DNA of 64,000 nucleotides, taken from Chromobotia macracanthus. Lineage: Eukaryota; Chordata; Actinopteri; Cypriniformes; Botiidae. The number at the start of each line of letters is the position of its first letter. Position 1 is the first letter of the stretch. The stretch covers positions 1,807,001-1,871,000 of the forward strand of contig JAZGTH010000071.1 of the NCBI GenBank assembly GCA_036877525.1, read 5' to 3'. The position numbers and the translations under genes were made by a program. Shown piece after piece: positions 34,984 through 46,456 of the stretch. Below the pieces are notes generated by a model. The model was not told where the DNA came from and made no database searches. It was given only the letters and a program-made list of their open reading frames with translations.

Positions 34984-37034
34984 CTGCAGACACAAACACA
35001 CAGACATTATAATCTACATTCTGTCACATTTTATGGGCTGCAAGATATTGAAGAAAAATGCAATATGTGATAACTTGCTAAATAATGCGATGTGATAATG
35101 CTTTAGGTTTGTAAAATCTATTTCAATTATATTAAAATTTATGTAAAAAGTAGAAACATTTGACATTCTCATTACAATTTCTCAAGGTGATGATCATCTT
35201 GCATATGATGAAACAAAATGAACTGTGATTGGTCACTTTCCATGTTAGTCATTTCCTGTCTTAAGTGGCCGGGTCCTGGCCAGAGTAAGTTTCAGTGTGG
35301 ACCAGTTTTTATGCCAACAGTCGTAAGTCTACTTAAATGAGATGGGGTTATTGTATTTGACCAACCAGGGAAAACATGGAGCATTGCAAAGCATTGTCCT
35401 TCTGCTGGGCAATCTGAAGTTTACTGATTATTTTTTATAGCTGAGTGTGTGTGTTTGAAAATGCATTTTTACCATATCAGCTTGTCTACACTTCATCTGT
35501 AAGAGCCATGTGTACATGACAACATCCATGCAACATCCATGCTTGATGGCTTTTCAAAATCTTCTCCTGTACATGATCAATTCTCAGCACAGCTCTCTCG
35601 CTTCCTCTTGTCTCCCTTTTTCCTTCTCTCCATCTCCTAAAAATATCCAGCCCCAGACAGCGCTCAGTACGTCGCAATTTTTTCCTCCTGCGGTTTCCAT
35701 GGCGACGCTGCAGCACTCGCATGTGTGTGTGGATTAAGCCCTTATCCTCTGCACTAAGCATTCTTCACACACACTTCACACACACATATATCCAGGTTTA
35801 CAAGGTTAACAGTTCGGTACTGCACATAATTACATGCAGAAATGCACTTTCAAAATAAATTGTCACTCGCTGTGCAATATTTTCTCCAGGACCGATGCAA
35901 ATTCATAAATATATATCTGTCAGCAACGGGCCCCACCCTCGCTGCCCGGAAATGTAATTTGATGATCCAAAAGCCAAGTGAAAAAATATATATATTAATT
36001 TCCATTTTTGGATTGGATACACCTGGGGTAACAGCCGTCACAGTTTGCCGTTTGCTGAGATGAAGTCGTAGTGAGAGACTGAGTAAGAGAGAGAGAGATT
36101 TCATCATTAAACAAGAACAAAGTGTGATAAGTCTTTCTGTTACCGTACAAACAAAGTGTGAGAGGAAACAGCTGTGGCACATGATCAAAAACCTGTATGG
36201 TACCTTACTGTACCTGTACTGTAGCTGACAGGAGAGTGTGTGTGTGCTGATGACTTCATCAGCTGACAGCAGATGTTGATGCGTGTTGTTTGGTTTGTTT
36301 GTGTGTGTGGCCACTTCATTAAATCTCATATGGAAAAGAATCTCCCCAGCGTGTGATTTATGCCATAAAGCGCCGTTGAGATAACACTCACCGAGAGTGA
36401 GTTTGTGGCGGGTTTCTTCCATTATTATTTGATGGATTTTTTGTTTGAAAAACTCAACTGGTTCTTGTCAGTTTCTGGAGCTGTGAGTGTGAACTTTTGT
36501 TTGGTTAAGATGCTTGGAGCGTTTTTTTAGCCTGTTGTTTACAAGCTCAAAGTCAAAAGGGCCACCCGCGCAGCTCTGGATTGTGTTTCACAGGAAATAA
36601 TTATTACAGTTACATTCGCCATTGGTGGGTGTTCAAGCGTGTTTGTGTTCGAACCTGTTGGTCTGGTCTGCTGGTTTGGACGAGGCTCATCTTTTATCAG
36701 CAACAATGTCCTTGTTGAACCTGTACACACACACACACACACAGTAAGGGTGAACCATCCACTAACTAGTTAACTAGCAGCTAACTAATACCTTTTTTAA
36801 AGCCCAATGCTGGAGAGATATTTAAAGAGCTGTCTTGTGTCATATGCAAATGAGATATATGACGACAAAAAGAGGTGTTGAATATTTATGTTACACATGT
36901 ATGTAAAAATATTATTATTAATAAAAACAATAATAGAAAAGCAGGTATAGTCAGAGAATCTACAAACACCTTAAACATAAAAAAACTGGAACATTTAAAG
37001 ATTATCCCGTGAGAATCTCTTAAGGTCATGACGA

Positions 37035-37150
37035 CCGCAAACTGCGCTCGACCCCGTAAGCTGCCGTTCGATGCAGGACTGCAGCTGATTGGCTAAAGAA
37101 ACCGCCGTTCCCTCATGGCCGTCCACAGGGAGCGACTCAGGCCGTCAGAA
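37035..37150 (-). pseudogene. zranb3: Possible decayed zranb3 exon
   Basis: The minus strand carries SRSLWTAMRERR followed, in another frame, by SLANQLQSC, with an upstream stop. The order resembles the family's EWSSLTAMKQR...SGQLFC, and the location between the neighbouring remnants is right. Similarity is marginal. Confidence 0.3.
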
Positions 37151-37994
37151 AATTACATTTCCAGCCCATGGCAGATCTGTGTTCCACATCCTCCTGTCTC
37201 TCTTCAGCTGCCATTCATCAGCGCTCGAGTGAAAGAGCCTCAGGATGAGCTCTTATTAAAAAACTAACACTGATAATATTTCTCAATCAAAGTCAATTAA
37301 CGGCCCTCTGCCTGGATCTGCTTCCACTTAATTCAGTTGCACAGAACTGCGAGATTCCATCTTTATACAAACGAGGGCTGATTGATTTCAGCTCTTTACG
37401 CACCTTTCAGATATAAACCACTTCGCCTGACCGCGCCTGAACAATTAAGGCAGTTTTCATGGACCACAATATGTCTGATGCCAGAGATCAGCTGGTTTTG
37501 TTGATATGAAACGAATGTTTTTTAAGGGTTGAATGTACAGATGTATCTTCTCAAGAAGTGTTTTGTTCTCATGCTTCACTGAACAAACAATCTGACGGTA
37601 ATTGTACGACTGACAGCACACTCGAACCCTTACGGAGAAGTTTCATATCTAAATTCATACCCTTTAAAGTATCTATACAGAGTGTCAGTGTTTCAAATTC
37701 AAAACATCACCCTAACAAATACTGACATGAGAATAACCCAGATTTATACAAGGCCTCATTAAGACCCACTAACTAATTATTCAGACAACCGAACGGCTAG
37801 TTGGTTCTGAAAATAAGTTTTACCTTTTGGTATGAAAACAACAAAACGTAAACTTTTTCAATGCAATGCAATCCCATAATGCAATGCAAAACGTGTTCTG
37901 TGCACTGGGACTAAAAAGAGTATGAAAATTCACTATCATCCAGCTTTAAGGAAGAAGACAGAGTCAGTATTTAAGTTTTTACTGCATTTCGCAC

Positions 37995-38070
37995 CTTGTT
38001 GAAGATGAAAATTCTGTCCATGTTTTTCCTGTCACAGAACTGCAGACTGTCGTACACGAGATGGAGTCGC
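37995..38070 (-). pseudogene. zranb3: zranb3 remnant: substrate-recognition exon (VYDSLQFC)
   Basis: Reads RLHLVYDSLQFCDRKNMDRI, then FIFNK, matching LPVYDTLMFC...DRIHIYTK of the family. Acceptor TCAG, donor GTGCGA. The frame is open over the short exon. Confidence 0.82.
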
Positions 38071-38663
38071 CTGACTGCTTATAACTGTGATCATCATTAG
38101 CTATCAGAGACAGAGAGAGAAATAACGAAACAACAGATAACATGAAAAAAAGGAAAGATGGTACGATCATTACGTCCGAACCAACGAATGATAAAGGTCA
38201 GGTGATACAACGAGCAGAACAGAGCACGAAATCGCTCTAAAAACACTAAAGAAGGCTGAAATCCGGGTACGAAATGACCTGAAACGATCCCAAAAACTTA
38301 GCATCAAGAATTCGTGCTGCACAGCTGTTTTGCATTAATTTGGGTCAGATGTTCTGTACAGAAACCCCATGAGGCTTAGTTGCCAGAACCCCACCAACGT
38401 TAAAATAGCCGAGCCGATGCTGGGCCGACCAATCACGGCGTGTTATTAAAGAGCCATTATGTGTACTGTACGCTGGCGGGAGGCCGGAATTGTGTGTGTG
38501 TGCTCGCATATCGTGTCAAAGAAAAGACTCAAGACAAACCCAGCAGTATGCAGAGTGTCTGAAAATTACACTTTTAATAAGACTGACAAATTACGACAGT
38601 TCTGTGAACGACGGTCTGTTTTTAATTGACGTTATTGTGAAATCATTCTTATCCGCCTATGTT

Positions 38664-38765
38664 CATAAAAGAATAGTTCATTGTTTAGTCACCTTTTCCT
38701 CTTTTCCAACCTGTATGATTTTCTGTAAAACACAACACAAGATTTGTGTCATTTTCATACATTGA
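38664..38765. mobile_element. Decayed interspersed repeat fragment
   Basis: AATAGTTCATTGTTTAGTCA and then TCCAACCTGTATGATTTTCTG resemble the start of a common cyprinid repeat (AGTTCACCCAAAAATGA ... CAAACCTGTATGA). Confidence 0.4.
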
Positions 38766-38873
38766 ACACATACGGAGAGAGAAAATCTTACACCTGAGTT
38801 TGTTTCTGTTTTAATTGTTTTTTCTTATTCTTGACAGAACTATTACTGACAGTCGCTATGAGCTGTCATTATT

Positions 38874-38990
38874 ATTTACATTTATGCATTTGGCAAATGT
38901 GTTTTTCTAGGAACTTAGAGGGAATTTAGGCTCTACACCTGATTTGAACCTGTGACCATGTTGTTCCTGTAGCTCAACAGGAAGCGCTAG
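38874..38990 (-). repeat. Degenerate tRNA-derived SINE
   Basis: The minus strand has a worn tRNA-like head (a B-box-like element around 38940-38960) and ends in the tail CATTTGCCAAATGCATAAAT shared with the SINEs at 54225 and 55493. Confidence 0.6.
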
Positions 38991-41149
38991 CAACATTTTT
39001 AGGAAAGAGATCCATTGAATCTTTTTTGTGTTAAAGAAGATGTTTCTTGAAGATCTTAGCATTGAGGGGGGGGGAATTATGTGTGTACTATCACACCTGG
39101 AGTGTGTTCTCGATGTGAGTTTGTCATCTTGCTTGTGGTGTGTGTGTAAGCCATATGCTTCAGCATTTCTGCCCATCCTGATTAGTCCCCCATCCTAACT
39201 GGCCATGGGGGCAGCCCCCTCACATTTGGGGTCTACTTCAGAGATGCAGGGGGGCGTCCAGCGATGAAGAGGAGGGGAGGTCCAGTAATGAAAGACGGGC
39301 TTGGATGTAATAGAGAAATGAGAGCAGAGAAGAGTCTGTTACATTTACAGGGTTGTAAACGACACGTATGGTGACAATTCAATGGATCGATTTTCAAGAC
39401 AACACAGTTTATTTGTTTATTAGGGCCTTTGGATCACAGGTTCACATCTAGCAAGGGTCATACCCATAATTCCCTGCAGCAAAGGTATAAACACGCTGCG
39501 CTGTTAATGTCACGCTAAAGCCGTGCATGCTGGGAAATGAACAGATGCTGTCTGTTTTGTGTTTGACTGACTTCCTTCCCTCAAACCAACAGATTCACAT
39601 CCCTGCCATATGGCGCCACGGGACACAAAAAAACCCACGATCTACATTTAAAAGCCTCCCTCGCACCCTTCCATTTCTAACAGCATCTCCGTGACGCTAA
39701 AACACGCTATCTGTCTTGTAGCTGTTGCCGCGCTGTCTCCCGGTGGGGAGGCGATTGTCAAAACGTGACAGGGACTTTGTTCGTAATTTCAAAGTTTATG
39801 TTGTCAGATGAAATTTGGGGACCAAGCGATTTGTTTGGAGATGTTTGATCATTGCGATTATCTCGCTTCACACGGCCCGGTAATGAATTTCCACACCTCT
39901 AATTTTACTTGTTTGCTTTTTTTAAATTCTGTATTCCATCTCTTCTCTGTTTCACACCATCCCTTCGTGCTTTCTTAAATCTGCACTCCCTTTTCTTCCC
40001 CTCTTGTTCTCAGCCTCTGTCTCTCTCTCTCTGAAAGGTCTGGTATGGATCTTCTGAAATGTCAGCTGAGTTTGTGAGAAGCTCAATGAAAGCTCCACTG
40101 CTGTGCTGTCTCTTAACGAGTGGGCTCACGGAAAGAAAAGCCAGACAGCGGCTAAAAACGTCTCCCGCTGCGTATCTGAACCCTTATCACTGTCTAAAGT
40201 GCTCCGCTGCGCCACCTTCACCACCGCAGAGTCCGAGAAAAGCCTGTGTTTGTAACACGCCAGTTGTGTTCAAGAACAAATACAAAAATTAAAGCAGAGA
40301 AAAGAGCGAGAGCTTTATCCAAAGGTCTAAATGATCAGGCCCGTTCAAAATAGCTAAAAAACCCTGCGTTTCTTAACAATAACTGGTGTGAAAACCCTGG
40401 ATAACATGGATACACATCTGTGGACAGGATGGTGTTGTGGCAGAAAGAGCAGCCAGCTACAAACCCTGTTTCTGCATGCACTTCTGTTTCATTAGAAAAA
40501 ATGAAAGCTTGAAGTTGTATGACTGAAGCAATGTATCATGGGAGTTTTCAGAGGAAAGCAGCGAAATAATAAAAATGCAGTCGTGTAAATTTTCGCTATT
40601 TGCCCATGACAGAATTTAGATTCTTTCCGAGTGTCTAGTTCTGATTTTATGTGTCTGAGAGACGCCTGACGTTTCTCAGCAAACCAATCTCGAGTGAAGT
40701 TGCACACAGAAACTGTCATTTCAAATCACAGCCCTTCAGTCTGGCTTTGATCGGTGTGTGTGTGTGTGTGTGTGTGTGTTTAAGAGTTGACAAGACGCCA
40801 TGTACCATGCATGCCACCATTTAAATCGGGCTGAGACATGCAGCAAATTGTTGATCTACAGAGATATGATGTGTGTTTCTGTGTTAGCAACATCGTACAG
40901 TAAGTGAGAGTGAGCATAAAGCACATATTACTCATGACTGTTTTAATAGACAGTGAGGTAAATGTGAAAATATGGTGTCAGCTTATGCTTTTTATTACAC
41001 ACAGCCAGCTTTGCGGTGATTAATTTCGCAAATCGTAACCAACGTCATCGGTATACAGTTGTGAGTGAGATTGTAACCTCAGATGAAAGAAATTATTTAA
41101 ATAATAAAGAAAATGTAAGTTAACACATTTTTGGTATGACAGTGAATTT

Positions 41150-41235
41150 AAGGGGACAGTTCACCCAAAAATGAAAATGAAGTCCTCATTTATTCACACA
41201 TTTCCTCAATGTAAGACACAAAATGACACATTTTT
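41150..41235. mobile_element. Interspersed repeat fragment (AGTTCACCCAAAAATGA type)
   Basis: Contains CAGTTCACCCAAAAATGAAA followed by a sequence typical of the common cyprinid dispersed repeat. It is a fragment only. Confidence 0.5.
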
Positions 41236-42345
41236 AAGAACACAAACCTGAATGATACAAACTGAGGAAGTAATGACAGAATTTTGGATAAACAAACTAG
41301 AAAAATGTTTAGATTTCAACACATCAGATCGGAGAACACACACACACACACAATGTACGCGGGTAAGACAGCAACAGCTGGTCTGGTGTATGCTCGTATC
41401 GTCACATTTGATTTCACATCACCAGGCTGCTGTCGGCGGACGAACTGACGCTCTGATCGATGGAATTAGATTTGATGGCAAAAACAAAGCTTACGAAGAT
41501 TTTATGAAGTTTTTCAGTGATGCTGAATGAAAATGTCGTCCTTGATATGACAGGTGACAGCATCGATTCTGCCCGAGTGTGACCATGATGATGAATCATT
41601 TTCTATACGGTCTGTTCCTGACAGTCTTCTGTCCGTTATTCACTCTCGTTTCTTGTGGAAATTTTGGAGGGTGAGGACATGGGGGAAGAAGGTTTTGACA
41701 TGATTCTGTGAGGAATCATGTCCTCAGATCAGCTGCACTTTTATGAAGCCGATCAAACAGCGTGAGGTCCAAAAACCTGAGAGCACATTTTTAAAAATCC
41801 AGTTTCCAGATCAGATTCAAACCTGCATGAAAAAACAAGTTTTAGAGATTTGGAAAATGTCAAACAAAGAAACGATACAATATGACATGAAGGAGAAATG
41901 CTTAAGATCAGGTCACCGATCAAATAAAGCAAATATGTGTATGTAAAAACCTGTGTACAAAAAGTCAGATTTCCCTGATTCCACTGAAGCACATGAGATG
42001 CTCTCTGGAACGTTCTCAGATCAGCCTGGGAAAACACGGATCTTCAGGTGTTGAACCTGGATCCGAAAGGGGACGTACTGTATCAAATAAATATAATATT
42101 TTTCTATTATTTTCTAACAGTTTTTACTTTTTGTGATTAATGTATCCTTTTGCATTTAGAAAAATGGTAAATAAAAATATTTTCTCTATTGGTCTCATAT
42201 TTTGGACTCTTTGGACTTTAAACGGTTTAAAATAGTTTTAGATGTTGTGACTGTTCTGACACCTGCCTGTGTGAAACAAAACAGATGAATGTAAAAAACG
42301 AATGTAAATACATATATGGATAAAAAAAATGTGTGTGGACGTCAC

Positions 42346-42465
42346 CTCTCTGCAGGTTTGGTGGTCTCACATATCTTACAGTGAAGCAGCAGTATGCTGT
42401 TGGAGAAGAAACATGCAGCACAGTTCCACCGATTGCGACACGACTCCTGTAGTCCCGCAGAGAGC
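42346..42465 (-). pseudogene. zranb3: zranb3 remnant: RanBP2-type zinc finger exon
   Basis: Reads RNRWNCAACFFSNSILLLHC, then KICETTKPAE. It keeps the W-x-C-x2-C-x3-N-x6-C-x2-C pattern of the ubiquitin-binding zinc finger. It has a CAG acceptor and a GTGACG donor, and the frame is open. Confidence 0.85.
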
Positions 42466-42599
42466 CTGCGGGGGGCGCACAGAGGCGACAGGGGCTTTTC
42501 TTTCCCCCTGGGTCTAGACAAGAGGCTAACCTGCCTCAACGCTTCTTATGGGGAAAATCCTCCCCTTAATTTATATTGAAATTCTGCTGTCTGATTAGG

Positions 42600-42700
42600 C
42601 TCCTCCCCCTCTGTTAACATTTTTCTTTTGCATTTCTTGTCTTTATTCCCAAGTGGAAAAACAAACGACTTTTGTGCTGATCGTCTATTGAGAATAAAAA
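42600..42700 (-). pseudogene. zranb3: Possible zranb3 remnant: PCNA-binding (PIP-box) segment
   Basis: The minus strand reads RRSAQKSFVFPLGNKDKKCK, which could be a worn form of the family's QHDIRSFF...KKR motif and lies in the expected place before the zinc finger. Similarity is weak. Confidence 0.25.
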
Positions 42701-43639
42701 AAATCTTCGTGACAAAATGGATGAAGTTGAGAAGATTAAATATCATGATGACAAAATGATGAAACTAGTCACTTCAGAGAGAAAAGCTTGAGGTTTGTGA
42801 AACTCCGGAAAGTTTGTGCTAAATAGTGCTAATTTAACTTTAGCAATAGCTAAAGTTGACAGTGAGTGGTTAGTAAACAAGACTAATAATAGGAAATTAT
42901 GCACACAAAACTGGCACAACTATTAAGTCAGTTCACTCGGTGGCTGAAAGTCGTTGTATTTGTTTAATTTGCAGTGAAAGGAAAACCTTTACTTGCGTGA
43001 GAAATGAAAACGCCGTCTTTGTAGTCCTCAAAATCCCCTCCTGTAGCCTCGCTTAACGTCCACACCTGTGCAAAGTTCAGGAAGTCCTATTTCTCCTTGT
43101 CTCCCTCAACTTTCTCTCACTCAGAGTGCTGCCTGTTCCTGTTTCCTGTCCAATATCATTTTTACAGTCTCAACATATGAAAGCAATATTGTGTACGTTT
43201 CAAACAGCTGAGTCCTTATTTTACACTGCAAAACTTGGATATTGTGCTGCCACTCCATGTTACTTCAAAACGGGTAAAATGAGGTTTTGCACAACTTTGC
43301 TAATACAATATATATTGATTATTTTACACAAACTTTGAGTCTGAAAATTATATGTCCACCAATTCAAAAACAAAGGCCTGTAAAAACGCTTATAAATTCA
43401 CCGTGAAACATTTACAAAAGCTTTAAGAGCATCGAGTGGTAAAATTATGCCAGACAAATCCAAAACAGTTGACACTGTTTGTCAGTCCATTTCATTTCCT
43501 ATGTGCTGCAACCCAGTTTTCAATTCAGCAAGTGTCCTTTCACACACAAAATCATTTATAAGCTCATTACATTAAGCATTATGTACATATTTCATGGTGT
43601 TTTAGGGTTCTGTAAATATCCCAATTTAACGCGCGCTGT

Positions 43640-43858
43640 TTTTTAAAATTTCTGAAGGTGAATATTTTAGGGTGAGACTCTACAGATCTACTTTTCTGTT
43701 GCCAAATGAGGGTGTCAAAGGTTTCCTTGGTGATCAGGTAGTGAATATGTACGGTGCTCACGATCCTCCATCTGTTCTCCGGTTGTGAACGTCACCCTGA
43801 ACAGAACCAGATACATTGTGTAGTAGAAAAGTAATATCAGCATTAATAAGACTGACAG
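43640..43858 (-). pseudogene. zranb3: zranb3 remnant: helicase motifs V-VI, motif VI core deleted
   Basis: One frame reads LVLFRVTFTTGEQMEDREHR (family VVFAELYW...QAEDRAHR). The following IGQ...SS codons are missing and the sequence resumes in another frame as VHIHYLITKETFDTLIWQ. The deletion of roughly 19 bases near 43752 removes the arginine-finger motif and shifts the frame. Confidence 0.82.
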
Positions 43859-44989
43859 GTCTAAAAGTTGACTAATAATGACTAATAATATTTTGAGGTC
43901 TGGTGTGAAAGCCATAAATTTAATGAGGATGAGGTTGTGGGAGTGTGAGTAAATTAACTTTGTACTTTGTTGTTGTTGGTTTTTTTAAGGTATAATTACT
44001 GACAATGTGATTATATTGCTTTGAGGTTGGGTGGGGTATAAGTTGTTATTTGGTGAGCATGAGGTTACGAGGGTATGAGGTTGTGTTGACTGTATTGCCC
44101 AGAAGTTTGAAGATTTTTTTGGAGGTTTAATTAATGATGATGTGATTATATTGTTGTGAGGTTTGGTGTGGTATAATAAACTGAAACTCGGTGAGCACGA
44201 GGTTACGAGGACAATGAGGTTGTGTTGAGTGTAATGAAAATTGGTTTGCTGTTGTTTTTTTAAGGTTACAATGAATGACGTGTGGTATAATAAACTGTAA
44301 ATCTGTGATCATGAGGTTATGAGATTACGAGGTACCTGGCCAGCTGCTTGTATGCTCAGTATGGCCACACGTGTGTCCAGATTTTTCTGGAAATGATGCA
44401 CAGGTTGGATCCTCTCAGCTGATGGAGCGCTGCCATAGATACGGATGTAACTCACATGTAGAGAGAGACACAATAGAGAGAGAGAGAGAGAATTCAGTCA
44501 CACAGTGTACCAGCCAGATGCGAGTCATTGCGGCGTCAAGCAATAAAGCTGTTACAAAGGTTTAAAGTTAACATGAAACCAGAGTTGATGCTTTTTACTT
44601 TAACTTTTACTTCACGTCTTTAGTTTGTAAATGATTCACTGGTGCGCGGTTCTTCCAAAAAACTGCATTGAATAAAATCACGTGAAGATATGATGAAGAT
44701 CAGATTAATATAACTCTTTAAGTATCAATAAACAGAAGTGTACAGATTCATTTTGTAAACACACAGATCAAACCTACAGTAACAACATCAGATGTCTGCA
44801 GTACAGTTTTTGTGTGTTCAGTTGTGTGTGCTGTGATATTTGGCAGTATGCATGTTCTGGGCATCATCTTCGTCTGACAGCACACAACACCTCTCTCCAC
44901 CTCTCTCTCTCACGTTCCCTCAGAACTTCAAAACTTTTCTCACCCGTTTTAATTTTAGCTTCTCTCTAACATTTTTTCCCCATCTCTCG

Positions 44990-45085
44990 CTCATGGTGCG
45001 AGGAGCGCGACAGGTGCGAGAACGACGCAGCGCGTCACGCCGTTTGCTCGCGATCGCACCTACCGGCGCGAGGCCCCCTCCGTCC
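44990..45085. other. Isolated CpG-rich cluster inside the zranb3 remnant
   Basis: About 90 bases with a very high CpG count (GCGAGGAGCGCGACAGGTGC and on) in AT-rich DNA. It lies between the remnants of helicase lobe 2, where an exon is missing, but no frame matches the expected protein. Confidence 0.35.
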
Positions 45086-46065
45086 TTCAAAAGCACCAAT
45101 TAACAACAGGATGGAAAAAACAGGAAATTTTCACAGTGTTTGGGATCAAACGTCTGGTCAGAGAGCAGTGAGAAAGAAAGTGAGAGAGAATGGCGGCTGG
45201 GGGGCCAAAGAGAGAGGAAATCAACAAAACAAGCTCTCATTAAAACAGTGAGACATCTGTGACAGTAGTGTGTCGACAACCAGCTGGGATCTTCGGAGTG
45301 CAAAGTGTTTTCAGCGTGCCGCAGTGTGAACTGAGACATAAAGAGACATAGATTGTTGGATTGTGGTAAAAGATGAATCAACAGCTGCACAACAAAAAAA
45401 ATCTTCAAGTTTTTTAACTGATATGACCCAGAATTCTCGGCAAAGATGGATTCTGATGGATTTGTCGGGGGTCGGTAAGATGAATAGATGTAAATATATA
45501 TGTTGGCTTAAAAGAATTTTCGAAAGCTGTTTTCATCTCTGTCAGGGTCGGGCTAGTCTTGCATAGCGAGAGTTTCAAATATCAGCTTAAAGTCTGGTCC
45601 ACTTTGTGAATTATTCTTATTATGATTTAAGACTAAAAGTACAGTTGGGGACGCAGTTACTCTAACGGACACTTAGCCCTGGTCGATGGGTAGATCGATA
45701 AATCGGTGATTTATACAAACACACCCACCTGATTGACAGCTGAACCGACTCAATTCTTCTGTTGTAAGAACGAACCAGTGGCCCTCTGCGGGAGTCTGTT
45801 AAAGTGGAGAATGAACCCTACTCATGGAATCAACCCCCCCCCTCTCTCTCTCTCTCTTTCTTTAGTACTGTCAAGCCCTTTTATTCAGTTTTTTCACACA
45901 CACACTTTTCAACTTTATCTCTCATTCTGCACACACACACACACTTTCTCTCGGGATGGGTCAGTGTGGGTGTGTGTGTGTTGGGACAGTGGTGTGACAG
46001 GATTTACCGGCTGATTTAATGAACAGTGCTGAGGTGCTGACATACTTTTGCTTTCACGAAAGTCT

Positions 46066-46068
<3 letters not shown>

Positions 46069-46098
<30 letters not shown>
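46069..46098. repeat. (CT)n microsatellite
   Basis: Perfect CT repeat directly downstream (minus-strand sense) of a zranb3 remnant exon. Confidence 0.9.
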
Positions 46099-46101
<3 letters not shown>

Positions 46102-46105
46102 ACAC

Positions 46106-46225
46106 CGTGGTCTCGATGACAGCTTTGGTACACGCCTGCAGCATGCTGAGATGATGAGCCAAGACCAGAAACTTCAGCTCTTCTGTCTCTGGCATCATCT
46201 TGATGTTATCCTGCACAGCTCCAGC
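46106..46225 (-). pseudogene. zranb3: zranb3 remnant: AHHLSMLQ exon, still open
   Basis: Forty codons without damage: AGAVQDNIKMMPETEELKFL, then VLAHHLSMLQACTKAVIETT, the start of helicase lobe 2. It has a clean CAG acceptor and a GTGTGA or GTGAGT donor, and is the best preserved exon of this locus. Confidence 0.88.
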
Positions 46226-46397
46226 CTGAACGAAGAATAAAAGACACATAAATTATTTCAGAGTGTTAATGGCCAATCCGTAACCATCCATTACAACTAC
46301 TTGGGCAAAAATCACAAATTATAACGGATAATTCTGGCTTGAAATCTGACTGGTTGAGAAGCAGTTGTAAAAAAGCCAATACACACACACTCGTATA

Positions 46398-46456
46398 TAT
46401 AGCAACCACCCACAACATCTTGGCAACTGCATAGCAACACCTTGGCAACCACCCAC
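46398..46456. repeat. Fragment of GTTGC-type interspersed fish repeat
   Basis: ATAGCAACCACCCACAACAT and CATAGCAACACCTTGGCAAC match the fragments at 7329 and, inverted, at 59348. Confidence 0.45.

Noticed and set aside
35850..36422. 190-codon minus-strand open frame
   Set aside because: Contains Ser/Leu runs from a GA tract and no recognisable domain; it lies within an intron-like gap of the zranb3 remnant and does not match the missing exons.
36000..40000. CRISPR arrays, operons or other bacterial features
   Set aside because: The window is vertebrate genomic DNA with introns; the tandem repeats lack spacer structure.
41252..41530. Plus-strand frame ending in KAYEDFMKFFSDAE
   Set aside because: Crosses a CA repeat, shows no splice context and no recognised similarity; treated as chance.
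45420..45490. Plus-strand QRWILMDLSG resembling zranb3 RYIRIDGS
   Set aside because: Wrong strand for the gene, short, and easily due to chance.
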